Positions 1 through 10,577 of a stretch of 64,000 nt of DNA are shown in pieces. The stretch's first letter is position 1. Every line of letters starts with the position of its first letter. A model generated the notes under the pieces. The model was given only the letters and a program-made list of their open reading frames with translations, had not been told where the DNA came from and made no database searches. The DNA is from Stenogyne calaminthoides (lineage: Eukaryota > Streptophyta > Magnoliopsida > Lamiales > Lamiaceae): the NCBI GenBank assembly GCA_037126765.1, contig JBBCBC010000025.1, positions 15,370,175 through 15,434,174 of the forward strand, in the 5' to 3' direction. Position numbers and translations under genes: made by a program.

Positions 1-421
1 CTAAAAAATCGACCACCACTACTCTATAAATAGGGGATGATTCTTTCATTCCCAAGTACAATTCCATGTTGGAAAAATTAGCAAATCCACAAAGGTGGTG
101 CAACAAAGTTTATTTTTCCTTTTGTTAATTGTTCGCAAGTGTCCTACCACCGGATAGTCGAGCAAGGATTAAGGGAATACTCGGGAAGTTCTTTTGGTGT
201 GTCTAATCAACAAGACCATTGCCGTCCCAAGAGGTATGTTCACGTAAACTCGTAGAATTTCCGCATGCGTAGGATTTACATGAATTGATTATATGCATGA
301 TTTGTTGTTGGATTATTATTTGAATTAATATAGGATTAATTCACGCTAGTAATAATTATAAGAATTAAATTTGTATTTAAATATTCATCCCGAATAGATC
401 TGTGCAACTTATTCCCCAACA
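1..421 (+). repeat. 5' LTR of F1a, right-hand part only
   Basis: This matches the last 423 bases of the 3' LTR. It contains a TATA-like element (CTATAAATAGG, about 23-33), which fits the retroelement promoter, and ends CCCCAACA immediately before the primer binding site. Small differences from the 3' LTR (a two-base indel near 68-70 and scattered transitions) indicate an insertion that is not brand new. Confidence 0.93.
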
Positions 422-423
422 AC

Positions 424-435
424 TGGTATCAGGGC
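424..435 (+). promoter_or_regulatory. Primer binding site of F1a
   Basis: TGGTATCAGGGC lies two bases after the LTR end. It differs by one base from TGGTATCAGAGC, the usual plant copia site complementary to the 3' end of initiator tRNA-Met. Confidence 0.88.
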
Positions 436-1966
436 CACAGTTTCGGGCTCTGAATTTTAAATTGTAATTTAATTCGTTGTCATTAAATTTGAAATTGGAT
501 AGTAGAATTGCTAGATCTTTTTTGCAGGTATCCAATTGTCATGGAATTTAATGTGTTTATTTATGCATGCATATAAATTTCGTTCGAATTCGTTTTGCCT
601 CGTGAGAAAATCCACGAGTAGATTAGGATTTGTTTGATTTGATCAATGTAATAGACTAGTCTAGATCTAGGTTTATTTATTTTTTGATAAATAAATTGTA
701 ACCGGATCGGAAACGGAGGCGGAGACGAAGAATTAAAGGATAAAATCCAGAACCGGGGGTAGGCGGCGTGTGTCGAGCGAAACGTGCCAAAGGAGGCACG
801 CGCGTGACGCGGACGACGCGCAGCATCACGACGGCGCGCGAGGTCGTAGGCCGAAGCGCACGCGAGGATCAGTGGAGCGCCGCGACGCAGGAAGCGACAA
901 GACGCGAGCCGGCGCGAAGCGGACGGGCGGACGAGAGGGCGAAGCGTTCCGGGCGCTGCCATGGACGCTACAAGGCCGCTGAAGTTTTGGCTGGCGAGTA
1001 TGAAGCCGCGACATACAAGGGGTACGCTGCCGTCATTGAAGCCCTCATGAGGCTACCGAGGCCGACGATGGGCGGTTTTCGCCGAGGTCGCCGAGCGGCT
1101 GGTGATGCGCGCAGTTAAGGCGCGACGACGCATACGGCCAAGCGGCCGGGCCGACGCGGGCGCAGATCCTACGCGAGCTACTTCGCCATGTATGCTTCGA
1201 GACGCGAGTTCTTTCGAGACGATCGAGCGGGAGAAATTCAAGACGGCGCTTTCTTCAAAATTGCCAAGAAAAATCAAAACCATGACAATCGGATAATTTG
1301 GTGCCCAATATGTTTATTTTTCCGCTTTTGCTTGATTTATTATTGTGTTATCTTATGCTTTATTTAATTTGTTTAAATGTGTTTGCATGAGAGTTGCCCA
1401 ATGAAAAATCTCAACTTTAAAAATTAATAAGTATGTTTAAATAATTAATTGACAATTTTATTCCGGATAATAAAATTGAATTAATTTTGACCTCCATGAT
1501 TTATTTATTTGTGAATTCTTTTGGAGAAATTCCCCCCACGGGAAGGTCAAAAGTTTGCTTTCACATGAATGAATTCCAAATGGATGATTGTGGATTATTA
1601 CTAGTGGCGATTTATGACCCTCCCCACGAGGCTCGCTCAAAGCGAAAATAATAATCCTCAGATTTAATCATGGTTATTACTTAGGTATAAAATTGATATG
1701 CATATACTTCCCCAAGTCCCCGGCCAATTTTATATTGGTCAAGTGGAGCCAACTATTAATCTGGATATTAAAGGTTTGTAACTGTTCTTGTTTGTAACCT
1801 GCTTGAATGTGTTTAAATAATGACCCACCCCACGTGGCTTATTTAAACTGTTTTGAGATGTTGGCTGATGCATGTTCATATTTTTTTGAGATTTTAATAT
1901 GATGCATGTGATCGAACCTTGTGATATATTTGTGCTTATGCATATTATTGTTTATTTCAGTTCATC
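436..1966 (+). other. Untranslated leader of F1a with a GC-rich block
   Basis: About 1.5 kb separate the primer site from the gag ATG. Bases from about 755 to 1270 are very GC- and CpG-rich (many GCG, CGC and GACG words), while both sides are strongly AT-rich. ORFs in this block on either strand are low complexity (Arg/Ala-rich) and resemble no protein I know, so I treat it as non-coding. The antisense copy F1b carries a GC-rich block at the same place (49255-49640) with different sequence. Bases 1300-1960 are AT-rich and match F1b leader at 48570-49140. Confidence 0.75.
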
Positions 1967-4900
1967 ATGTCGCAACCTTTTAATCCACTATTCAATATAC
2001 TTAAAGACAATTTGCTTACTGGTGAAAACTTTGTTGATTGGAATCGTAAACTTACTATTGTCCTCACTGCACAAAGCCATAACTGGGTTCTCACTACACC
2101 TAAACCAGAAAAGCCAAAAGATGAGTCAACTAAAACGGTTAAGAAAGAGTATGCTGACTGGGAGCGTTCCAACGAAATGGCAAAGTGTACCATCTTGGCT
2201 TCTATGTCAGATGTGTTGCAACACCAACACCAGAACGTTGAGACCGCTACAGACATCATGACTAGTTTTAAAGCGATGTTTCAACATCAGAACCGTGTTG
2301 CTCGTCTGATCACCATGAGGGACTTGCTCTCTATGAAAATGGTGGAGGGAACTCCCGTAAGGGAGCACGTTCTCCAGATGATGGCTCACCTTAATAAACT
2401 TGAGGTACTTGGCGCTGAATACAACATCGAGACCCAAATCAATTTTGTGCTCCACTCTCTGTCGAAAAGTTTTGAACAGTTCAGGCTGAACTACCAGGTG
2501 AATAATCAGAAGTTCTCGATGCCTGATCTGTTGCAAGCTTTAGTCTCGGCGGAGGCGATATTGGGGCAAAAGAGCCAAGCCTTAGTGGCAAATGGACCTT
2601 CTTCTTCTTCTAGGCCAAGGGGTGGTAAGAACAAGAAAAAGGACAAAAACCACAAGCAAGTGAACTCAAGTGTTGCCAATGGCAAAGAAAAGGTGAAGGG
2701 AGGTAAAGGAGTGAACAAGCCAGCTAAGGGGAAGTGCTTTAACTGCGGTGAAAAAGGACATTGGAGGTCAGCCTATTCCAAACCCAAAAGGAATGGAAAG
2801 AAAGGTAATTCTCACGCACTAGTTGTTGAAACTTGTTTAGCGGCGTATGCCTCCCATTTATGGGTAGTGGATACGGGATCCACTGATCATGTTTGTTTCA
2901 CTTTACAGGGGTTCAAGCGGACCCGGCAACTTAGTGGGAGTGAGATCCTCATCACACTGGGCGATGCTACGAGAGTGGCAGCTGAAGCAGTGAGAGAAGT
3001 GCACCTGTCTTTTGAAGACAAAGTTTTAATTTTAAGAGATGTTTTTTACGTTCCGAATTTTAGAAATAATTTAATTTCAGTTTCTAAACTTTTTCTTGAT
3101 GGATATTCAGTTACTTTTAATAAAGTTGTTACCATTTCTCTTTTTGATAAATTTATCTGTCATGGAACGTTGTCGAATAATCTCTATACAATTAACTGTG
3201 CACACCACTCACGAAATGCATCCTATAACACATCAACTGTTTCCGAGAAAAGAAAACGTTCATCAGACGTGAACGAGACACTTCTATGGCATCTAAGATT
3301 GGGGCATATAAATCCAAAGAGGATCCAAAGGTTGGTGAAAGATGGTTCACTGGAGTTTCTCCAAGTTGAACCAATTCCAACTTGCGAATCATGTTTGGAG
3401 GGTAAAATGACCAAGAGGGCATTTGGAGCCAAGGGGAATAGAGCCAAAGAAGTGTTAGAGATCGTTCACATAGATGTATGTGGTCCAATGTAAACCAAAG
3501 CAAGAGGAGGTTATGAGTATTTCGTCACTTTTATTGATGACTACTCAAGGTATGGTTATATTTTCCTTATGAAGCATAAATCTGAGACCTTTGAGAAATT
3601 CAAAGAATTTAAGGCTCAAGCAGAGAATCATAGGGAAAAACGTATCAAGTCTCTACGATCCGATCGTGGAGGCGAATACCTCAAATGATGAGTTTTTGAA
3701 CTACTTATCGATGAAGGGATTGCATCCCAAATAATCGCACCTTTAACCCTCAACAAAACGGGGTTGCAGAGCGAAAGAAACGTAACTCTTTTTGGAAATG
3801 GTTAGATCTATGATGAGTTATGCGGATCTTCCTAAGTCGTTATGGGGTCATGCCTTGGAAACAACAGCCTACATTCTGAACTTGGTGTCATCCAAATCGG
3901 TTCCCAAAACTCCCAAAGAATTGTGGACCGGGTGCAAGCCTAGTTTGAGACACATGAGGATTTGGGGGTGTTCGGCCTACGTGTTGGACAAGGAAGCCAG
4001 AAAATTGGATCCTCGATCGTAATTAAGGTTGTTTGTGGGATACCCCGGGAAACAAAAAAGGGTGTATGTTCTATGGTCCGAAAGATCAAAAGGTGGTAAT
4101 AAGCACCCACTTTAGATTTTTGGAAGAAGACTATATGAACGAAAAGAAAACCCGTATGAGATTACCTTAAATGAGCTAAGGGGCTAACCTCAATGCCAAC
4201 TGCATAAGATGACATACCAAACGACACACTTACACAACCGAACCTCGCCAGAAGGGGAGGGTTGTGAAACAACCCCGAGAGATTCATGGGAATAGGAGAG
4301 TCCTCGGACTTGATTCCCTGGACAAGACGAATCGCACCTATGGACGATGACGAGGCAATCCAAGACAAGGATGCAGTGTTCTTGGCAAACAAAGAATGAA
4401 AGCCGAAATGGGTTCTATGAATCATAACAGAGTGTGGGAGTTAGTCGAACCACTTAATGGGGTCAAACCCATTGGTTGCAAGTGGGTGTATAAGAGAAAA
4501 AGAGGACCAGACGGGAAGGTGGAAACCTTCAAGGTAAGACTCGTGGTGAAAGGTTATACTCAGAAAGAAGGGATCGATTATGAGGAAACTTTTTTCGCCC
4601 GTAGCCATGCTCAAGTCCATCCGAATTCTCTTATCGATTCTTTGCAAGATCTCGACTTTGAAATCAGCAAATGGATGTCAAGACGGCTTTTCCTTAACTA
4701 AGTCTTGATGAAGAGATCTATATGCAACAACCCCAAGGCTTCATTGAAAAAGGCCAAGAACACCTAGTTTGTAAGCTCATGAAGTCCATTTACGGACTCA
4801 AACAAGCATCCAGAGCTTGGAACCAATGTTTTGATCATGTTATAAAGTCTTATGGGTTTGATCAAAATGAGTTCGAAAGTTGTGTGTACAAAAAGCGTGT

Positions 4901-5909
4901 CGAATCGCATTGATATTCTTAGTACTATACGTGAGATCGACATTCGATCATCGGGAATGATGTAAAGGTGTTATCGGGGCGTAAGGGCATGGCTTTCAAA
5001 ACAGTTTGATATGAAGGACTTAGGGGAAGCCGCACACATCTTTGGGATCAAGATCACTCGAGATCGCAAGAAAATGATGATAGGCTTATCGCAAGCTTCA
5101 TACATAGACACTGTCTTGAAATGATTCAGCATGCAGGATTCCAAGAAAGACTTCGTACCTTTCAGACATGGAATCCATCTATCCAAGAAAATGTGCCCTA
5201 AGACGCAAAATGAGATAGATGACATGAGAGGCATTCCATATGCTTCGGCTGTCGGAAGCCTTATGTATGCAATGCTGTGTACGAGACCGGATATCTGCTT
5301 TGCATGGTGGCAAGATATCAAAGTAACCCGGGGAAAGAACATTGGACAACAGTTAAAAACATTCTGAAGTATCTGAAAAGTACTCGGGATAGAATGTTAA
5401 TTTATCAGTCAGATAGTCTAATCCCCATCGGCTACACGGACTCGGATTTCCAATCAGGCATAGACTCCAGAAAATCTACCTCCGGTAGTGTGTTTTGCAT
5501 GGGGGAAGGAGTCGTGACATGGAAAAGCGTCAAGCAGAAATGCGTCGCAGATTCTACCATGGAAGCCGAATATGTAGCTGCTTGCGAGACAGCGAAAGAA
5601 GCGGTTTGGCTCAAGAACTTCCTAGTGGACTTGAATGTAGTTCCGAATTTGCCCAGCAGAATCACTGTTTATTGTGACAATGCCGGAGCAGTTGCAAATT
5701 CAAGGGAACCAAGAGCCCACAAGGCCAGCAAACACATTGAAAGGAAATACCATCTTATACGAGATATCGTTAAGAGAGGAGATATAGATGTGGCAAAGAT
5801 AGCGTCTGAAGACAACCTAGCAGATCCATTCACAAAGGGTCTGCCTCTGAATACATTCGAGAGACATGTGGAAGGAATGAGTGTCAAGACCGTTGCCAAT
5901 TTGCTTTGA
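1967..5909 (+). pseudogene. Degenerate gag-pol polyprotein of F1a
   Basis: The reading starts at the ATG at 1967 and stays open for 508 codons. The gag part has the copia gag fold region (NFVDWNRKL near residue 21) and a zinc knuckle at about 2734 whose last Cys is replaced by Tyr (CFNCGEKGHWRSAY). The protease motif is DTGS (2870). The integrase has the His/Cys zinc region (HLRLGH, then CESC) and an Asp in IDVCGPM, where a TAA at 3491 ends the frame. Later integrase (SDRGGEY) and RT blocks (4396-4913) lie in shifted frames. The YVDD site near 4922 is destroyed by small indels. RNase H (5277-5909) is open, with DSTMEAEY and ADPFTKGLP. At least five lesions make it non-functional. Confidence 0.93.
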
Positions 5910-6025
5910 GTATAAGTGGGAGAAATTATTAAGTTCGTGTAGGTGACATTAGATGTCACGAATTAGGAACTACACGAGACATGTTGTAGTATACTTAAAA
6001 GCAGACTTGAGTATAAGTGGGAGAT
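5907..6025 (+). promoter_or_regulatory. Polypurine tract region of F1a, present twice
   Basis: The motif GAGTATAAGTGGGAGA occurs just after the pol stop (about 5908) and again directly before the 3' LTR (6009-6024). The second copy touches the LTR and is the likely plus-strand primer. About 80 bases separate the two, so an internal duplication or a spare polypurine tract is possible. Confidence 0.75.
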
Positions 6026-7863
6026 TGTTGGGATTATACTGGAAAGTATGCTTTTACTTTGTATAATCAAAACTGAATTTCGGACTTATTTACTGAAATA
6101 AATTGTTTATCACTGATGCTTTAAATATCATCGAATGTTACATATATTTATTATATTACTGTTCATTAAATAGTATATGTTACATTGTAGTTAATTTAGT
6201 GATACCAGATCACAGAAGATTAAATTAACAATCCCTTATAACTAAAAGTACATCATTCATGACCTAGATGGAAATGAACAATCCATCGTGAAAGGTTGAA
6301 GTGTAAGGCTCGGATTGACTTGTCTTGACCAAGAGATTACACTAGTGCATGACTGATGCACTGAATAGGACCTACAGGAGGACAAATTCTTCAGAACTGA
6401 ACAAGGAAGAATTAGACCTCAGTGGTTCGTTATTTCTTAATCTTCGTTCCTTAAATAGGATCACGTGTGGTTGGTAACTATTGCTTTGACTTATCATGGG
6501 TAGAGAATCAACGAGATTCAATACTTTTTATCTTGGGCAATATTATTGGTCACATGCGATTGCTAAGATTTAATACGGAGAATCGTATTAAAAAATACGC
6601 TTGTTCGATTTGCCCCCCTTGGGAGATTCATAAGATTTATCATACCAAATCTTGCAAGTGGAACTAGTTTCCGTATGGATAATAATGTTGAACCGCTCCT
6701 TAACCAAGGACAAAAGATATTAATTAATGGAAAGCTATTTCAAAGGGGCTTGAATTAATTAATGGGCTAGATAATCTTAAACACGGAAATAATAACCGGA
6801 GCCATATTGACCTGTAATATGAGTTAAGATGGATAGTGCAATATTAATTATGTAGTGGGATTAATTAATATTTATGGGCTTGAATAATATTGTGGCTCAA
6901 TATTGATAATTCAAGATCCATTGGAAGGTCCAATCTTAATTCTCCTAAAGGCTCCCTAAGTAGCCCAACATATAGTCCAATAACTGAAAAATGTGTTTAA
7001 AATAAAATAAATATTGTTGCTTTATTTTTCCATTTTTTTCGAAATTTATGGATTAAAAGGAGAGAAAGATTTTCTTTGAATTTTGTTATGGAATGAAAAT
7101 ATGTATTCTTGGAATACAAGATTATCTCATTAAATTCAAGAAATCTCCCACTTAGTCATCCATATAGCATATTTCGAAATTTTGAGAAAAAGGGAAAGAA
7201 AGATTTTCTTGATTTTCTTGAAAAGATATTATGAAAGATATGTATTTCTTGAAATACAAGAATATCTCAAAAATTCAAGAAGATCCAAATCTTGGATTCT
7301 TGCCCTATTTTTTCGAAAATATTCCATAACAAAGAGAAGGTGGGATTTTTTGGAATATTATAATTATGGGAAAAATAATATAGGAGATATATTCAAGATT
7401 TCTTGGAGATCAAGAAAAGATTTTTCCACATTGTTTTGCCCTAAAAAATCGACCACCACTACTCTATAAATAGGGGATGATTCTTTCATTCCCAAGTACA
7501 ATTCCATGTGCTGGAAAAATTAGCAAATCCACAAAGGTGGTGCAACAAAGTTTATTTTTCCTTTTGTTAATTGTTCGCAAGTGTCCTACCACCGGATAGT
7601 CGAGCAAGGATTAAGGGAATACTTGGGAAGTTCTTTTGGTGTGTCTAATCAACAAGACCATTGCCGTCCCAAGAGGTATGTTCACGTAAACTCGTAGAAT
7701 TTCCTCATGCGTAGGATTTACGTGAATTGATTATATGCATGATTTGTTGTTGGATTATTATATGAATTAATATAAGATTAATTAATGCTAGTAATAATTA
7801 TAAGAATTAAATTTGTATTTAAATATTCATCCCGAATAAATCTGTGCAACTTATTCCCCAACA
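6026..7863 (+). repeat. 3' LTR of F1a, complete (1838 bp)
   Basis: It runs from TGTTGGGATT to CCCCAACA. The promoter-like segment CTATAAATAGG lies near 7463. ORFs inside it (for example 7182-7469) are AT-rich chance frames. Nothing else is coded. Confidence 0.92.
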
Positions 7864-8216
7864 GACTTAACCATTAGTCAGAGGGACTCGCAAATGCATT
7901 GTTGCATGTGCAATATTAGCCCTGTTTAAGAAAGATTCAGCAAATTTGCAAACTCACGGATTAACTGAGTGTTTTTTTTTTTTTTTAAATCGCGCAAAAC
8001 ATATGAAAAATACGCACAGATCTGTATCACTACGTAGAAAAATATGTGTTATTATGATTATAGTAATAGATATTGGTATAATAATTTCTTTTTATTTATG
8101 GGAAATAATTTTATTATTATTAAATAGCCGTTAAATTAATTGCGACATCAGCAACAATGATATTTGGAATACGGATAGAAAAATAAAGTGAATCGCAAGA
8201 ACAACTTAATAAGAGT
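7864..8216. other. AT-rich flank of F1a, no gene seen
   Basis: It begins with GACTT, the expected right-hand target duplication of F1a. A poly-T run lies near 7973-7986. I see no coding pattern; the 62-codon frame at 7946-8134 is low complexity. Confidence 0.6.
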
Positions 8217-8452
8217 GGGTCTCGTGTGCTGCATCCAGGTGCACCGTACACTCATATTGCATTTTAGAATTATGCAACTTGCTATACTGAAACATGCAAT
8301 TTGTTTACATTGAATCTTGCAACTCTTTTTCCATATTAATAATTATACAATTCAGTGTAAACAAATTACATATTTCAATATAACAAATTATATGGTTCTA
8401 AAATGTACTATAAATACAAGGTGCACTTAAATGCATACAAGATTTAGACACT
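8217..8452. mobile_element. Fold-back MITE
   Basis: Two arms of roughly 90-100 bases face each other around a short loop near 8325-8345. For example AATTTGTTTACATTGAAT (about 8298) pairs with the reverse complement of ATTCAGTGTAAACAAATT (about 8351), and GTGCACC on the left pairs with GGTGCAC near 8420. The arms are diverged, so the element is old. A related hairpin lies at 57612-58290. No ORF. Superfamily not assigned. Confidence 0.72.
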
Positions 8453-10179
8453 AAATAAAGCAAGTCTATGATACGTACATATTTTTGTTATGGATATTAC
8501 TTGCTCTAAACGAATATATGTGTAGCGCCTTGATGGGCGGCAATTAGCTTGATTAAACGAATATACTATCTTATCCGACAATATACGGATTGATATTATA
8601 TTTTGGATGATATCATCTCAGGAATTTCATTTAGTGGTAATATGGTATTACTTGACAATAAATTAAATGAATCAATACTCTTAAATAAAAATATTAGTTT
8701 TTTAATTAAAATCTTTCTCATGGAGTGTGACTCTCACATAAGATACATGAACGATTAATTCTAGGGATATATGTAAATGAGACAAGTCATTCACAAATTA
8801 CGTGCTCAGGTCTCGACTCGAAAAACATTCGTTCGAGTTCGTTCCTTAGATTTCATGAGCCAAACTTGAACCTAAATTCGAGTTCGATTATTTTATAAAG
8901 TTGAGAGTATGATGATGTTATTTGGTTCGAAAGCTCGGGAACATCTAAGCAAACAAGCTTGTTAATGGGTCTGTGAATTTGTTTGCAAATAAATTCGTGA
9001 TATGACTCATGAAAATGTTCGTGAATAGCCTCGTGCTTGAATAATTTTAATTATTTAACTGTTTAAAAAAAATTATTTATCAATAAATTATCAATTATAC
9101 TAAAAATAAAACAAACTATGTATTCAAGTGAATTTGGACACAAGACCTCTAAGAAATAAAATAAACAAATGTTTACAATTTATTTGTTCACAAATGTTTC
9201 ACGCACTATGGATGTTTTAACGAACTTGACTAGCCGAGCACCTTTAATTCGTTAACGAATTTTGCCGAGCTCGAGCTCGATTAAGTTTGATTAATTTGTT
9301 AACGAGATTTTTTCTAGTTGATCTCGAACCATACATGTCTACTTAATTAACAAGCTTTTGATAAGTCGAATTATTCGCGAACTTAATATATTGCACTCGA
9401 GACGAGCTCGATCCTTACTATTAGCGTTGGAACCGAGCTCGAGCCCACAAATTATGGTACTTGGCTCGGCACAGTTACATTCCTAACTAATTCTAAATAA
9501 CTCACGATTTTAACTTATGTAAGTTTGATAATACAATTAGTACACGATATAATACCTTTTAACATATATATAAAGTATTATGTTTTTAGTGATTTTGAGA
9601 TGAATAACATATAAAATCAAATATTATTTAATTAAAATATGATACTTCATATGCTAAAATATTTTAATGTATATATTAAAATGTATTATTTTTAAAAGAA
9701 AGTTCACTTAAACTTGATTCCCAATAACTTGGTCATTTTATATTTTTATAAATATTAAATTTTACTATTATTTTTTATAATTTTATAAATATTCAATTTT
9801 TTTACTAAAATATATTACTTCGGAACTATAAAGTATCATTCTTTTTTTCACAACCGGGGAACTATTTCTTGACAACAATTTACATATTAATTTAGTATTT
9901 GGAGTAGGTGTTCGATGAAACTCTTTCATAGTATGAAATTTATACCATCACACTAATAAATTAATATAATAACACTTATCAACTGATACCATATACTTAT
10001 AAACTGATATCATAACATTAAATGTTATATGTATTAATTTATAAGAGCAATGAAATCAAAATATAAGTATAATGGTATTAATTTCAAAATATGAATAATT
10101 TTACAAGATAATTTATGTAGCATATTTAAAAAAGTTGCCTACCCGCTTTGGAACAAAAAATGTCGCATTTTCATAATTA
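8453..10179. other. AT-rich intergenic DNA with a GAGCTCGAGCTC-rich repeat
   Basis: No coding region is recognisable. Between about 8810 and 9480 short palindromic words built on GAGCTCGAGCTCG and TTCGTTAACGAA recur on both strands (CCGAGCTCGAGCTCGATTAA near 9263, ACGAGCTCGATCC near 9403, ACCGAGCTCGAGCCC near 9431). This looks like a dispersed plant repeat, perhaps a DNA-transposon remnant, but I see no clean ends. The rest is simple AT-rich sequence. Confidence 0.45.
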
Positions 10180-10549
10180 AAGCAACAGTGATAATGAGAT
10201 TTATTCTCAGTAAATAAGTGATAAATTTAGTCTGTTATACAAAGTAAAATCATACTTTCATGTATAACCCCAACAATCTACCACTTATACTCAAAGTCTG
10301 CTTTTAAGTGTTGGGGAATGAGTTGCACAGATCTATTCGGGGTGAATATTTAAATACAAATTTAATTATTACTAGCATGAATTAATCCTATATTAATTCA
10401 AATAATAATTGCAACAACATATCATGCATATAATAAGCCACGTAAAACCTACGCATGCGGAATCTACGGGTTAACGTGAACGTACCTCTCGGGATGGCAG
10501 TGAATTCGGTTGGACGGACTAACCAAAAGGACTTCTCAAGTATTCCCGT
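10180..10549 (-). mobile_element. Internally deleted F1 remnant (LTR end - polypurine tract - LTR start)
   Basis: Read on the minus strand, bases 10549-10311 match the last 240 bases of the F1 LTR and end CCCCAACA. They join directly to the F1 sequence just before the 3' LTR (AAAAGCAGACTTTGAG and the purine tract, about 10310-10284), then to the first ~100 bases of an F1 LTR (10283-10180). So the leader and all coding sequence are missing. Both outer ends are truncated. Confidence 0.8.
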
Positions 10550-10577
10550 TTTGTTTTATCTCTCTAGGCTTGTTGAA

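Larger units (their letters stand above)
1..7863 (+). mobile_element. Ty1/copia LTR retrotransposon, copy F1a (5' LTR cut by window start)
   Basis: The end of the 5' LTR (1-421) recurs as 7441-7863 inside the 3' LTR, with about ten differences over roughly 420 bases by eye. Between them lie a primer binding site, a long leader, a gag-protease-integrase-RT-RNase H region in copia order and a polypurine tract. The LTR runs from TGTTGGG to CCCCAACA. The five bases after the 3' LTR are GACTT; the matching left duplication lies outside the window. Related LTRs occur antisense at 10180-10549, 49982-51657 and 62266-64000, so this is a multicopy family. The coding region is broken in several places, so this copy is probably not autonomous. 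Copia lineage not assigned. Confidence 0.92.

Noticed and set aside
561..1283. Arg/Ala-rich frames in the F1a leader
   Set aside because: GC-rich DNA gives overlapping open frames on both strands; no similarity to known proteins.
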